DNA of 64,000 nucleotides from Bacillota bacterium. Lineage in GTDB: Bacteria > Bacillota > Clostridia > Lachnospirales > Lachnospiraceae. The notes below the pieces were generated by a model. The model did not search any database. It worked only from the letters and a program-made list of their open reading frames with translations, and was not told the DNA's origin. Positions 9,002 to 16,143 of the stretch are shown piece after piece. Where the stretch lies: positions 40,276 through 104,275 of the forward strand of contig JAEWYQ010000037.1 in assembly GCA_023395555.1 (NCBI GenBank). The letters run 5' to 3'. The translations under genes and the position numbers were made by a program. How positions within the stretch are numbered: the first letter of the stretch is position 1; each line of letters begins with the position of its first letter.

Positions 9002-9919
9002 ATGAAAAAGGTACTGGTATTTGCAATTATTTTTATTATCTCAATGTTTTCGTTTGATAAAGCATCATATGCCAATCAGATGAAGAGTTTTGAGATTACA
9101 GAAACTAATAACACAAAATACACTTACCAAGTTGCGGTATTTTCGGACAATAAAGACGATGCCATCATAGGCAGACCACTAAAGAAATATTGGATACTAA
9201 TTAATATTTATGATCGTGATGATCACTTAGGGCCCTTTAATCCAACTTGGGATAATCCGGATTATGTCATTAAAGCTGGTGAACAATATGTTTCCTTATC
9301 TGGATACTTCGGTGATGAATTAATAACATTAACCATGTATCTATACGGAATAAAATTTGTTGATCCAGATTCCGATGTTGTACCGGAGGAGCCAGCGGAG
9401 CCCGAAGAATCAGACGAACCCACAACTCCATCCCTCACCGCAACAACCGTATTACTCACCAATGCCACAGCATATGACATAAACCTCAACAATAAGATCC
9501 CCGGCTCCACATACAAGTGGACGAGCAATAATACAAAGGCAGCCAAAGTAAACAGTAAAAACGGCCTTGTCACAGCGGTCAGCGAGGGCACCGCCACAAT
9601 CACCTGTGAGATCACTCCTCCAGGCGGGGAGATCATAAAGCTAACATCCGTCGTAACCATAGGATATGACGATAACGCCCCGATTTTGTCCGATACAAGC
9701 CTTGATTTAGGCATAGGGGATAAATACACCCTCAAGGCTGATAACACGCTTGCAAAGTCAAATATACGCTTTGCATCATCCGACAAGTCAGTGGTTAAAG
9801 TTGGCACGGCTAACGGCAAAGTAACAGCAGTGTCGGCTGGGGAGGCATATATCACATGTACCATTACAGCGGGCGGACAGGTAATTGTTTTACGGTGTGA
9901 TGTAACAGTAACTGAGTAA
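9002..9919 (+). CDS. Secreted protein with two Ig-like (Big_2) domains; probable lysogenic conversion gene
   Basis: This 305-residue protein starts at ATG 9002, eight bases after AGGAGGTG. Residues 1-25 form a signal peptide (Lys-Lys, then a hydrophobic run). A domain of about 115 residues is followed by a Pro/Glu-rich linker. Two bacterial Ig-like group 2 repeats follow, each with Trp/Phe-x-Ser-Ser/Asn and Asn-Gly-x-Val-Thr-Ala-Val plus Gly-x-Ala-x-Ile-Thr-Cys signatures. It has its own promoter and terminator, which marks it as a moron rather than a late structural gene. It could be a cell-surface adhesin in the lysogen, or less likely a virion decoration. Confidence 0.7.
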   Translation: MKKVLVFAIIFIISMFSFDKASYANQMKSFEITETNNTKYTYQVAVFSDNKDDAIIGRPLKKYWILINIYDRDDHLGPFNPTWDNPDYVIKAGEQYVSLSGYFGDELITLTMYLYGIKFVDPDSDVVPEEPAEPEESDEPTTPSLTATTVLLTNATAYDINLNNKIPGSTYKWTSNNTKAAKVNSKNGLVTAVSEGTATITCEITPPGGEIIKLTSVVTIGYDDNAPILSDTSLDLGIGDKYTLKADNTLAKSNIRFASSDKSVVKVGTANGKVTAVSAGEAYITCTITAGGQVIVLRCDVTVTE

Positions 9920-9940
9920 CTTATAAACCAATATAGACTA

Positions 9941-9971
9941 AGGGCAGAGCCGAAAGGTATCTGCTCTTTTT
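9941..9971 (+). terminator. Rho-independent terminator after the Ig-like gene
   Basis: GCAGAGCC and GGTATCTGC form an imperfect stem around a GAAA loop, followed by CTCTTTTT. It closes the promoter-gene unit that begins at 8950. Confidence 0.65.
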
Positions 9972-9998
9972 ATGCGCAGAAAGGAGGCGGGTATCCAT

Positions 9999-10139
9999 AT
10001 GTCAGAAAATCAAAAAACCACTGTCTTTATTGATAAAGAACAGCAGTCTTTTGACGTTGAGAACCGACGCAATAAATCTACAGTAACAATAACTGCAGAT
10101 CATATTATTGCGGGTGCTGTGTTAATTAGCTTTAAGTGA
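9999..10139 (+). CDS. Small hypothetical phage protein
   Basis: This 46-residue frame begins at ATG 9999 behind a strong AAAGGAGG. It is charged (Glu, Lys, Asp, Arg) in the first two thirds and ends with Ala-Gly-Ala-Val-Leu-Ile-Ser. Its last bases overlap the end of the convergent gene on the other strand. No family is recognised; the ribosome binding site is the main support. Confidence 0.5.
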   Translation: MSENQKTTVFIDKEQQSFDVENRRNKSTVTITADHIIAGAVLISFK

Positions 10140-10316
10140 CGGGCACTTAATCACAACGTTTTTACAAACAAGGCACCCATACAAATCAACAGGCAAAACA
10201 GAATCCATGTGTATTGATTTGGTTTGAGCATTGACTTCCATCAAGCCATATTGAGTACCTATTTGCGTATCGATTTTGAGGAGTTCTCCGCCTCCACAAT
10301 AAGGACACAACATCAT
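10122..10316 (-). CDS. Small zinc-ribbon protein, antisense to the late genes
   Basis: This 64-residue protein on the minus strand starts Met-Met-Leu-Cys-Pro-Tyr-Cys-Gly and has a second Cys-x-x-Cys near residue 50, so it probably binds one zinc. AAGGGAG lies ten bases upstream of the start. It is a lone minus-strand gene in the late region, which suggests an accessory gene. Its function is unknown. Confidence 0.55.
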   Translation of the reverse strand: MMLCPYCGGGELLKIDTQIGTQYGLMEVNAQTKSIHMDSVLPVDLYGCLVCKNVVIKCPSLKAN

Positions 10317-10411
10317 ATTATCGCAACTCCCTTCTTTAGTATTTCAGCCGATCCGCTGATAAGGAGATTATACCACAATGTAACAAAATATACCATAAAA
10401 GGAGTGATCCC

Positions 10412-10669
10412 GTGAATCAAAATAGATCAATCGTAAATCCAAAACCCGAAGAAGAAATAGTCAAGGGAATGGACTTGAGAATCGCAGAATTAAACAATGA
10501 TATCGTGGAAGCAATCAACAAGGCCAATCTTCCGGCAGGGGTGCTAAAATATATCTTTGCTGATTATGTAAATTTAATGCGATCAAAAGAAGCTGCAGCA
10601 GTAGCACAGCAGCAGGAAGCTTTTGAGGAAGAGGTGAAGAAGCATGGCAAAGAGATACATAAGGATTAA
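10412..10669 (+). CDS. Small phage protein upstream of the tail fibre
   Basis: This 85-residue protein starts at GTG 10412 behind AAAGGAGTG. It is helical and highly charged, with a Gln/Glu-rich C-terminal half suggesting a short coiled coil. It overlaps the fibre gene by 26 bases, so the two are probably translationally coupled. Similar short proteins often precede fibre genes in clostridial phages; the role is unknown. Confidence 0.6.
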   Translation: MNQNRSIVNPKPEEEIVKGMDLRIAELNNDIVEAINKANLPAGVLKYIFADYVNLMRSKEAAAVAQQQEAFEEEVKKHGKEIHKD

Positions 10670-11177
10670 CTGGAAAAACAGTCCATCAACGTCAACACCT
10701 GTAAACGAGCCCAATCTTAATCAAATGGATAAGGGCATCAAAGACTGTGATGATGCAATCGGAGATCTGGCGCTTTTAAAGACCACAGCAAAAGCCGATT
10801 TGGTGGCGGCAATTAATGAGCAAAATGAAAATTTTGATGTGCAAAATAGTACAAGTAACATTGTATTAAGAGATGGAATTGCAAATTCGTGGTTTGGATG
10901 CAGGATCTACAAATGCGGCAAAACAGTCATGCTGCAAGTCAGTGTAAAAAAAGCCGATGGTACATCATTTTCCGGGAGCAATATACCGATATTGTTGCTT
11001 CCGGCGGGATATCTTCCTATCGTCCCACTGGTTATAAGCGGGGGAATTGGAGGAGACTACAGTCTTAACTATCCTGTTTATATTTACATAGCTTCAACGG
11101 GAGAAATGAGCATAAGTATATCAGGGAGCAATACCGGCAATGTAGTCCATGCGGTAATAACGTATATATGCAAATAG
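10644..11177 (+). CDS. Tail fibre with exchangeable C-terminal tip (currently expressed form)
   Basis: This 177-residue protein opens with Ile-Asn-Trp-Lys-Asn-Ser-Pro-Ser-Thr-Ser-Thr-Pro-Val-Asn-Glu, a common N-terminus of Firmicutes tail fibres, and continues with a Lys-Thr-Thr-Ala-Lys-Ala-Asp-Leu-Val-Ala-Ala-Ile-Asn-Glu segment. At codons for Gln-Asn-Glu-Asn it crosses the 15-bp element shared with three silent cassettes. The 115 residues after that point form a Gly/Ser/Ile-rich beta tip. The stop lies in a palindrome shared with the second cassette pair. The inverted alternative tip follows after four bases. It probably recognises the host surface. Confidence 0.75.
   Translation: MAKRYIRINWKNSPSTSTPVNEPNLNQMDKGIKDCDDAIGDLALLKTTAKADLVAAINEQNENFDVQNSTSNIVLRDGIANSWFGCRIYKCGKTVMLQVSVKKADGTSFSGSNIPILLLPAGYLPIVPLVISGGIGGDYSLNYPVYIYIASTGEMSISISGSNTGNVVHAVITYICK
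10820..10834 (+). repeat. Candidate recombination core, copy A (expressed fibre)
   Basis: GCAAAATGAAAATTT. The last 12 bases are identical in all four copies (A-D) and are read in the same frame (Asn-Glu-Asn). This copy lies inside the fibre gene at the junction between constant N-terminus and tip, in plus orientation. Confidence 0.7.
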
Positions 11178-11183
11178 CTATTT
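11172..11183. repeat. Palindrome at the first cassette junction
   Basis: AAATAGCTATTT is a perfect 12-bp palindrome. It holds the TAG of the expressed fibre and overlaps the stop of the opposing cassette. The same 12 bases occur at the second tail-to-tail cassette junction (17021-17032). Confidence 0.75.
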
Positions 11184-11634
11184 ACGGCAACCTATAGACG
11201 CCACCCACCCTAATTTCAAAGTTATCATTTACGGAGGCCGCATTTAACAGCCCAACGCCTGCGCCTTCCGTGGAAAAATAAGGGGTAATGGTATTTAATC
11301 CAGCATTAAAAACGGCAAATAGCTGCTTGTTAGTACCATAAGTTACCCCTGCTACAGCACCAATGGACACATTGCTTCTTGGCTCGCCTGACATTGTGCT
11401 GAAAGGCAGACCGCCAATCAGTATTGCTCCAGCTACATCATTTTTAGCTGACAACTTTACAAATCCGTCCACGAAACACATTTTACCTATACGATAGTAT
11501 CTACCCGTCTGAGTCGCATATGTAGGCGTACCGGCAGTTGTCGAACCAATGACCGTCGGCGTCCATGTACCGCTTTGGATTGATAAATTTTCATTTAGCG
11601 AACATAAGTTCGGAACATATGTTTTTAAACCCAT
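11182..11634 (-). CDS. Silent tail-fibre tip cassette B (inverted)
   Basis: On the minus strand, tail to tail with the expressed fibre, this 150-residue frame encodes Ser-Leu-Asn-Glu-Asn-Leu at the shared core. A tip rich in Gly/Thr follows, with Gly-Thr-Trp-Thr-Pro-Thr-Val and Gly-Arg-Tyr-Tyr-Arg-Ile-Gly-Lys, typical of phage fibre tips. It lacks a fibre N-terminus and a clear ribosome binding site. Inversion between copies A and B of the core would fuse this tip in frame to the fibre N-terminus. Confidence 0.7.
   Translation of the reverse strand: MGLKTYVPNLCSLNENLSIQSGTWTPTVIGSTTAGTPTYATQTGRYYRIGKMCFVDGFVKLSAKNDVAGAILIGGLPFSTMSGEPRSNVSIGAVAGVTYGTNKQLFAVFNAGLNTITPYFSTEGAGVGLLNAASVNDNFEIRVGGVYRLP
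11585..11599 (-). repeat. Candidate recombination core, copy B
   Basis: GCTAAATGAAAATTT on the minus strand. Just outside it is a CGAAC-N4-GTTCG inverted repeat, which is matched closely at copy D and partly at copy C. It is inverted relative to copy A, about 770 bp away. Confidence 0.7.
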
Positions 11635-11639
11635 TAACC

Positions 11640-11665
11640 AAAGTCCTTATAAAGGGCTTATTTTT
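11640..11665 (+). terminator. Terminator-like hairpin after the fibre segment
   Basis: AAGTCCTT and AAGGGCTT pair around ATA and are followed by ATTTTTA. It separates the cassette pair from the next structural gene. Confidence 0.45.
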
Positions 11666-11687
11666 ATGTGAAGAAAGGAGGAAATCC

Positions 11688-12239
11688 ATGCCTAACAAAA
11701 TTAGATTATGTACCGGACAGGAGTTTGATCTGGTCGGATACGGAATGATGAAAGATGACAACCGCCATGAAATACAGTTTCGGTTTTCGTCTGAAGCAGG
11801 AATCGGAGAAGTACAATCTGCTTTTAAAAATGCTGAAGCAATAGAGCGAATTGAATACTTACTGGCAGACGGGACTATCCGTGAGACCATAACGGATTGT
11901 GCTGCTTATCAGTCCATAACGCAGGACAGCGAAGGGAAATACATTGTAACGTTGTCCACCGATAAAGTATCGGCAGAGCTGAAATATGCCAAGGAAATGC
12001 TACAATCCACGCAAGAGGAGTTAATTGTTGCACAGGCTGAGTTGAACGCTGTAAAGGGCGATTTGCAGGCCGCGCAGGTTGATTTACTGACAGCCAATAC
12101 AGTGCTCAATACCATGCTGACAGAGGTTATACCTCAAATCATAGAACTTGTTATGCCAGCGGAAGAGCCAGCGGATGAATCCGAAGACAATACCGGAGAT
12201 GAACCGGAAGAAGATCTGGAAGAGATACCCGAAGAATAG
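11688..12239 (+). CDS. Fibre-associated / baseplate-type protein with acidic tail
   Basis: This 183-residue protein starts at ATG 11688 behind AAAGGAGG. The first 95 residues look globular. Residues 95-150 form a Glu/Ala/Leu-rich coiled coil, and the last 25 residues are almost all Glu, Asp and Pro. Proteins of this build lie between tail fibre and holin genes in many Clostridia prophages. The exact role is unknown. Confidence 0.6.
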   Translation: MPNKIRLCTGQEFDLVGYGMMKDDNRHEIQFRFSSEAGIGEVQSAFKNAEAIERIEYLLADGTIRETITDCAAYQSITQDSEGKYIVTLSTDKVSAELKYAKEMLQSTQEELIVAQAELNAVKGDLQAAQVDLLTANTVLNTMLTEVIPQIIELVMPAEEPADESEDNTGDEPEEDLEEIPEE

Positions 12240-12253
12240 AAAGGAGAAAGGTG

Positions 12254-12466
12254 ATGCAGATGCAAACTTTTATAGCGAATCAGATCATGTTGGCAAAGGA
12301 TAACGGAGGAGCAGCGGCAGGGAAAGACATGTACCGGGCATATTTTGTGAGGAAAGCCGCTAAAATGCTTTATGGTAAATGGCAAGCGGAGGTGGATTTG
12401 ATTTTAACCACGACTGTGAACCAGACCACCGGCGAAACATACGGCGATTGCAGTGTTGCGGAATAG
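12254..12466 (+). CDS. Small late phage protein
   Basis: This 70-residue protein uses ATG 12254 behind AAAGGAG; GTG 12251 is too close to the ribosome binding site. It contains a helical Phe-Ile-Ala-Asn-Gln-Ile segment and a Tyr-Gly-Asp-Cys end. It is a conserved-looking small protein between tail and lysis genes. No function can be given. Confidence 0.6.
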   Translation: MQMQTFIANQIMLAKDNGGAAAGKDMYRAYFVRKAAKMLYGKWQAEVDLILTTTVNQTTGETYGDCSVAE

Positions 12467-12499
12467 CTACGAATTTTAAGAAAGGATGGTATACCATGC

Positions 12500-12811
12500 A
12501 TGACCATCGGAGTATCAACATTAATCTCAATAATCGCACTCTTTGTCACGCTTATATCCGTGGCATTTGCCGTTTATTTCGGCCTAAAAAATGCAAAGAG
12601 GAGTGATACATCAGATATTGAACGTAAGGCCGCAGAAACGGCTACAATCAACGTAAAGCTTGACCAGATCGGCGGAGATGTCCGTGATATTAAATATGAT
12701 ATGACGGCAGTGAAAAGGGATGTGCAGTCCCTTACGGAAAGAATGATCACAGTGGAACAATCAACCAAGTCCGCCCATCACAGGATTGATGGACTGGAAG
12801 GAAAGGAATAA
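12500..12811 (+). CDS. XhlA-like membrane protein of the lysis module
   Basis: This 103-residue protein has a transmembrane helix at residues 3-27 and then a long charged coiled coil with Asp-Ile-Lys-Tyr-Asp and Val-Lys-Arg-Asp-Val-Gln heptads. This build matches haemolysin XhlA-type proteins, which sit next to holins and help lysis. It lies directly upstream of the holin. Confidence 0.6.
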   Translation: MTIGVSTLISIIALFVTLISVAFAVYFGLKNAKRSDTSDIERKAAETATINVKLDQIGGDVRDIKYDMTAVKRDVQSLTERMITVEQSTKSAHHRIDGLEGKE

Positions 12812-12820
12812 GGTGAAGTT

Positions 12821-13018
12821 ATGAATAAGAAATGGTTAAAGGCGGCAGGAATAAGGGCATTAAAAACCGTAGCGCAAACGGCGGTATCAATGGTAACAGT
12901 CGGCCAGGCAGTGATTGATATCAACTGGATTAACGTATTGTCCGTATCTGTGGCGGCAGGGATTATTTCTCTGCTTACCTCTCTGGCAGGGCTGCCGGAA
13001 GTAGGTGATGACGAATGA
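12821..13018 (+). CDS. Holin, r1t family
   Basis: This 65-residue protein has an amphipathic N-terminal helix (Arg-Ala-Leu-Lys-Thr-Val-Ala-Gln-Thr), a short turn with Ile-Asn-Trp, a second membrane helix, and the Leu-Thr-Ser-Leu-Ala-Gly-Leu-Pro-Glu end that is characteristic of r1t-type holins. Holins open the cell membrane at a set time so that the endolysin can reach the wall. Its stop overlaps the endolysin start (ATGA). Confidence 0.85.
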   Translation: MNKKWLKAAGIRALKTVAQTAVSMVTVGQAVIDINWINVLSVSVAAGIISLLTSLAGLPEVGDDE

Positions 13019-13821
13019 ACATAGTCAAAAACTTTATGGCCCGGAACCGGTGTTATACCAATCCGGTAAAGATAAAAATTGAAAAGCTGGTGCTGCACTC
13101 CTTAGGCGTGGCTCAGCCGAATGCAAATGTCTTGATCCGGTCCTGGGACACAGCGGAAGCAGGGGTATCCATCCATGCGTTTATCATGGACAACCAGATT
13201 ATCCAGACACTTCCGTGGAACTATAAGGCGTGGCACATCGGCAGTGGCAGCAAAGGATCATACAACAACTGCTCCATTGGGGTAGAGATATGTGAGCCTG
13301 CAGGACACAAGTACAACGGCGGGGCTATGATCGGATATGATATAGTCAAAAATGCTGAGTACTTTGCCGCAGTCTACAAAAATGCCGTGGAACTCTTTGC
13401 GTACCTTTGTAAGGAGTACAAGCTTGATCCGCTCAAGGACATCCTATGTCATAGCGAGGTTTACAAATTGGGATACGGATCCAATCATGCGGATGTAATG
13501 CACTGGTTCCCGAAGCACGGCAAGTCAATGGACACCTTCCGGGCAGATGTCAAGGCTCTCTTGGATAAGCCATCCATCCCGGCAAAGGCCATCACCCCTG
13601 CATCGTCCAAGGAAAACATTAAATGGGCACAGGAGCGGCTTAATGCCGTTATCCCTGCCTGGCTGCCTAAATTGAACGTAGACGGCTCCTATGGGGCGAA
13701 GACGCGCATTGCAGTGCTGGTCTATTGGGATCTGCTGGGATGGGGCAAGCATATGCAGGATGATGGAACCAAGATAGGCACAGCTACACGGGAGGCTCTG
13801 GCTGTAGGGCGGGTAAGATAG
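13015..13821 (+). CDS. Endolysin: N-acetylmuramoyl-L-alanine amidase with peptidoglycan-binding domain
   Basis: This 268-residue protein has an Amidase_2/PGRP-type domain over residues 20-180. The Leu-His-Ser near residue 25 and the His in Cys-His-Ser-Glu plus Asn-His-Ala-Asp-Val-Met-His-Trp are the likely zinc ligands and active-site residues. Residues 195-265 look like a peptidoglycan-binding helical domain with an Asp-Gly-Ser-Tyr-Gly motif. There is no signal peptide, so export depends on the holin upstream, with which it overlaps by four bases. Confidence 0.85.
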   Translation: MNIVKNFMARNRCYTNPVKIKIEKLVLHSLGVAQPNANVLIRSWDTAEAGVSIHAFIMDNQIIQTLPWNYKAWHIGSGSKGSYNNCSIGVEICEPAGHKYNGGAMIGYDIVKNAEYFAAVYKNAVELFAYLCKEYKLDPLKDILCHSEVYKLGYGSNHADVMHWFPKHGKSMDTFRADVKALLDKPSIPAKAITPASSKENIKWAQERLNAVIPAWLPKLNVDGSYGAKTRIAVLVYWDLLGWGKHMQDDGTKIGTATREALAVGRVR

Positions 13822-13834
13822 TTAAATATAAAGA

Positions 13835-13860
13835 TACCCCGGTCAGCAATGACCGGGGTG
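13835..13860. terminator. Strong bidirectional terminator after the lysis genes
   Basis: ACCCCGGTCA and TGACCGGGGT form a perfect ten-pair stem with a GCAA loop. It lies between the endolysin and a convergent minus-strand gene and could stop transcription from both sides. Confidence 0.8.
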
Positions 13861-13880
13861 AAATATTACTCTGCCCAATC

Positions 13881-14336
13881 CTATTCACCTATATACCAAA
13901 CCCTAATATGATTATCGTTATAATCATTTATAGTTTTTAACACAGTTCCATTCTTGCTATCACATTCCCATGTGACAGTAATCTCTGGATTATTAGGGTT
14001 TTTACTTTTAAAAATCCATTTATTTTTCCCCGTGAAAGTGGTATATACCATAGAGTTGTGACCGTCTATGTTGCACAATTCTATGTCTGCATCGGGATTA
14101 ATGTTTAAAATGACTTTATACATTGACTCAAGATAGGGATGTACGCCACAATAATATAAAAATGCATCATCTATACTCATAGGCACTAACAAATTCAAAT
14201 CAGTATTTTCATCTGATCTGATTTTATTTATTCTTAATTCTTCTGTTTTAATCAGTACATCTGAGAAACTAAATGACAGTGTACTTAATTCGTCAAAAGC
14301 CTCCTCTAAATTATTAAACAATTTTATAAATTTCAT
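13881..14336 (-). CDS. Hypothetical accessory protein
   Basis: This 151-residue, AT-rich gene runs against the late genes and has a GGAAGGA ribosome binding site. It shows Asn/Ile-rich segments and Trp-Ile-Phe-Lys-Ser-Lys and Val-Thr-Trp-Glu-Cys stretches, with no signal peptide or membrane helix. No family is recognised. Its position beyond the lysis module, on the opposite strand, is typical of accessory cargo genes. Confidence 0.55.
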   Translation of the reverse strand: MKFIKLFNNLEEAFDELSTLSFSFSDVLIKTEELRINKIRSDENTDLNLLVPMSIDDAFLYYCGVHPYLESMYKVILNINPDADIELCNIDGHNSMVYTTFTGKNKWIFKSKNPNNPEITVTWECDSKNGTVLKTINDYNDNHIRVWYIGE

Positions 14337-14459
14337 ATTTTTCCTTCCTGCCTATATGGCGGTGTATAAAATCTTAAATGGCATATTGATTGTATCTTAC
14401 CATTTCTTACAAATTATATCAATTATTTTAAATTATCAATGTACAATCTATAATAAAAG

Positions 14460-14607
14460 TGGCGGCGATTATCCACTATGCCGACGGGTTCCCGTGACCT
14501 CCCCGGTTAACACTGGGGAGTGTTTCGGCCTGTACCCGGCAGGCCATCATCAGACGGGGTTATCCAGTAATGTATACCTGCGCTGGCCCATCGTGTCAAG
14601 TCATTAC
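14460..14607 (-). ncRNA. Possible structured RNA or recombinase 3' region
   Basis: This block is clearly richer in G+C than its AT-rich neighbours. On the minus strand it directly follows the recombinase stop. It shows several possible stems, such as CTCCCC/GGGGAG and GCCTGC/GCAGGC-like pairs, and ends in a GTGG...CCAC stem followed by TTTTATT. No known RNA family is recognised and no protein frame looks real. It could also be leftover sequence of a longer recombinase gene or an attachment site. Confidence 0.3.
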
Positions 14608-15465
14608 CTATGGTATCAGTTTTAGTGCATGTAGCCTTGGTCTTCCAGATGCAACTCCTCTGTCCATCATAATCTGCTGCACTCTGTTATACTTACTAAC
14701 GGGTATTATTGCAGGATGAGCACCCTTATAGAGTTTGCCGTTAAATAAGTTGTATCCGCAGTAAATAGGTCTGGTTAATATCCTGTGTATGCTTTCGTGT
14801 CTTGGAGGCTTTCCGCGTTTGCCGGTAAAACCGCGCTCCTTGCATACAACCAATACTTTTGATATAGTCTTATACTTTAAGTAACTATCGTAAACAAAAC
14901 GGACATATTCGGCTTCTTTTTCATTTATAACTAAATTGTCTTTGTCTACAATATCATATCCCACAACTTCATTGCATGTACGCTTTCCTTGTCTTGCCCG
15001 CTCCTCCATACCTAGTTTTACATTTTCGCTTATCACCTCCCGGTCAAACTGGGCAACGGCTCCCAACATTGCCCTGACCATGCGGCCGGATGGAGTTTTA
15101 CTGTCAAAGGCCTCGGTATAGCTGGACAAGTATACTCCATATGATTCGAGATCGTCACAAACAGTTGTTAAATCAGAGAGCTTGCGGGTAAAGCGGGTAA
15201 GTTTCCAGACCAGGATAGTATTAAATTTCTTTTGCCGGGCATCGGATAATAGGCTTAACATACCAGGTCTATGCTTAATATCTTTTGCGGAAATTCCCTC
15301 GTCTGCATATATTTTATAGACGGTATACCCGCGTAGCTTGCAATAATCAAGCAACACTTTTTCCTGGGCATCAAGGGAATAACCTTCTCTTGCCTGCTCC
15401 TCGGATGATACTCTTTTATATATAGCGACAACGGTATTATTTTCGTCAGTATTATATATATCCAT
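14608..15465 (-). CDS. Serine recombinase, short form; likely fibre invertase
   Basis: This 285-residue protein has a full resolvase/invertase catalytic domain: Tyr-Lys-Arg-Val-Ser-Ser with Ser20 as the likely nucleophile, a Trp-Lys-Leu-Thr-Arg segment, and Thr-Pro-Ser-Gly-Arg-Met-Val-Arg before the long helix. A Recombinase domain follows (about residues 160-265, with Arg-Ile-Leu-Thr-Arg-Pro-Ile-Tyr-Cys-Gly-Tyr). It ends just after the Val-Gln-Gln-Ile-Met helix, without the zinc-ribbon and coiled-coil region of large serine integrases. It lies between the two fibre-tip cassette pairs and is not beside the prophage end, so inversion fits better than integration. Confidence 0.75.
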   Translation of the reverse strand: MDIYNTDENNTVVAIYKRVSSEEQAREGYSLDAQEKVLLDYCKLRGYTVYKIYADEGISAKDIKHRPGMLSLLSDARQKKFNTILVWKLTRFTRKLSDLTTVCDDLESYGVYLSSYTEAFDSKTPSGRMVRAMLGAVAQFDREVISENVKLGMEERARQGKRTCNEVVGYDIVDKDNLVINEKEAEYVRFVYDSYLKYKTISKVLVVCKERGFTGKRGKPPRHESIHRILTRPIYCGYNLFNGKLYKGAHPAIIPVSKYNRVQQIMMDRGVASGRPRLHALKLIP

Positions 15466-15560
15466 AAAACTCCTTTACAAGTTATTGATAATATGGTAAT
15501 ATCATCTTGTCGATAAGTATATCGTGGATTGAGAAAAACCAATATTATCATAATTAAAAT

Positions 15561-15582
15561 AGAACTGCCTTAAGGCAGTTCT
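15561..15582. terminator. Palindromic terminator
   Basis: AGAACTGCC and GGCAGTTCT form a perfect stem around TTAA, with T-rich tracts on both strands. On the minus strand it directly follows the TAG of the next gene; on the plus strand no gene upstream uses it. Confidence 0.65.
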
Positions 15583-15889
15583 ATTTGTTTGCCTCGCTTA
15601 ACACTTCGATCAATTGTTTTTTGGTAATAGGCAGAAACTCACCATTCACATACTGGACATAATCAAATTCAGTATTATTTCCACGATAATCCTTTTGACC
15701 ATACGCATATACCTGGTTTTCGATGGGAGAAACGACATATAACTGCCCTGCCTCACCCTTATTATATGCACCGGTATATCCGCCAACTTTCTGGCTGAAA
15801 TCGATCTTTGCGTCCTTTCCAACGATAGCAATCCACGGATTTCCATACCTTCTCTGATTAAAACACTCATAATCTTTAACAACCTTCAT
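15581..15889 (-). CDS. Conserved hypothetical protein
   Basis: This 102-residue protein starts with Met-Lys-Val-Val-Lys-Asp-Tyr-Glu-Cys-Phe and contains Gly-Asn-Pro-Trp-Ile-Ala, Val-Gly-Gly-Tyr-Thr-Gly and Tyr-Gly-Gln-Lys-Asp-Tyr-Arg-Gly. I recall close relatives as small unannotated proteins on mobile elements of Lachnospiraceae. No role is known. It has an AAAAGG ribosome binding site and a terminator at its end, so it is probably transcribed alone. Confidence 0.6.
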   Translation of the reverse strand: MKVVKDYECFNQRRYGNPWIAIVGKDAKIDFSQKVGGYTGAYNKGEAGQLYVVSPIENQVYAYGQKDYRGNNTEFDYVQYVNGEFLPITKKQLIEVLSEANK

Positions 15890-15950
15890 TTTACTTTACC
15901 TTTTCGGCTATTTATTTTATAATAGCCTTACCTTTCTTTTTTTGATGGGT

Positions 15951-15992
15951 GCGGCTCCGATTGGCTTGGTAGGCTTGGGGCCGCTTTTTTTT
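15951..15992 (+). terminator. Orphan plus-strand terminator
   Basis: GCGGCTCC pairs with GGGGCCGC and is followed by nine T residues on the plus strand. No plus-strand gene lies upstream before the endolysin more than 2 kb away, so it stops either read-through or an unseen short transcript. Confidence 0.6.
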
Positions 15993-16014
15993 ATCTGTTC
16001 CTTATGAGACTATA

Positions 16015-16103
16015 TTACACCATATACGGTGTAATTGCAATATGTATAATGCACAAAGATTTACACCATTATTAGTGCAATATATACATTGATTATGGTG
16101 TAA
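16015..16103 (+). promoter_or_regulatory. Operator cluster and promoter region of the YozG-like regulator
   Basis: TTACACCATATACGGTGTAA (16015-16034) is a perfect interrupted palindrome. A degenerate copy lies at 16061-16080 and a GGTGTAA half-site at 16097-16103, inside the spacer of the promoter just downstream. The spacing suggests cooperative binding of a small repressor, probably the adjacent regulator. Confidence 0.65.
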
Positions 16104-16117
16104 TTATGTGATATAAT
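16089..16117 (+). promoter_or_regulatory. Sigma-A-type promoter
   Basis: TTGATT (16089-16094) and TATAAT (16112-16117) with a 17-base spacer that contains an operator half-site. It drives the regulator gene at 16144. Confidence 0.75.
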
Positions 16118-16143
16118 CTATTTGGTATATGGAGGGCCGTAAA

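Noticed and set aside
10644..11634. Diversity-generating retroelement as the source of fibre variation
   Set aside because: No reverse transcriptase gene or template/variable repeat pair is seen; the tips are wholly different cassettes joined at a short common core.
14356..14625. Plus-strand frame of 89 codons between the accessory gene and the recombinase
   Set aside because: It has no ribosome binding site, crosses the promoter side of one gene and the GC-rich block, and shows no protein-like composition.
14608..15465. Serine recombinase as the prophage integrase
   Set aside because: It lies in the middle of the prophage, and a complete tyrosine integrase sits beside the tRNA at the right end.
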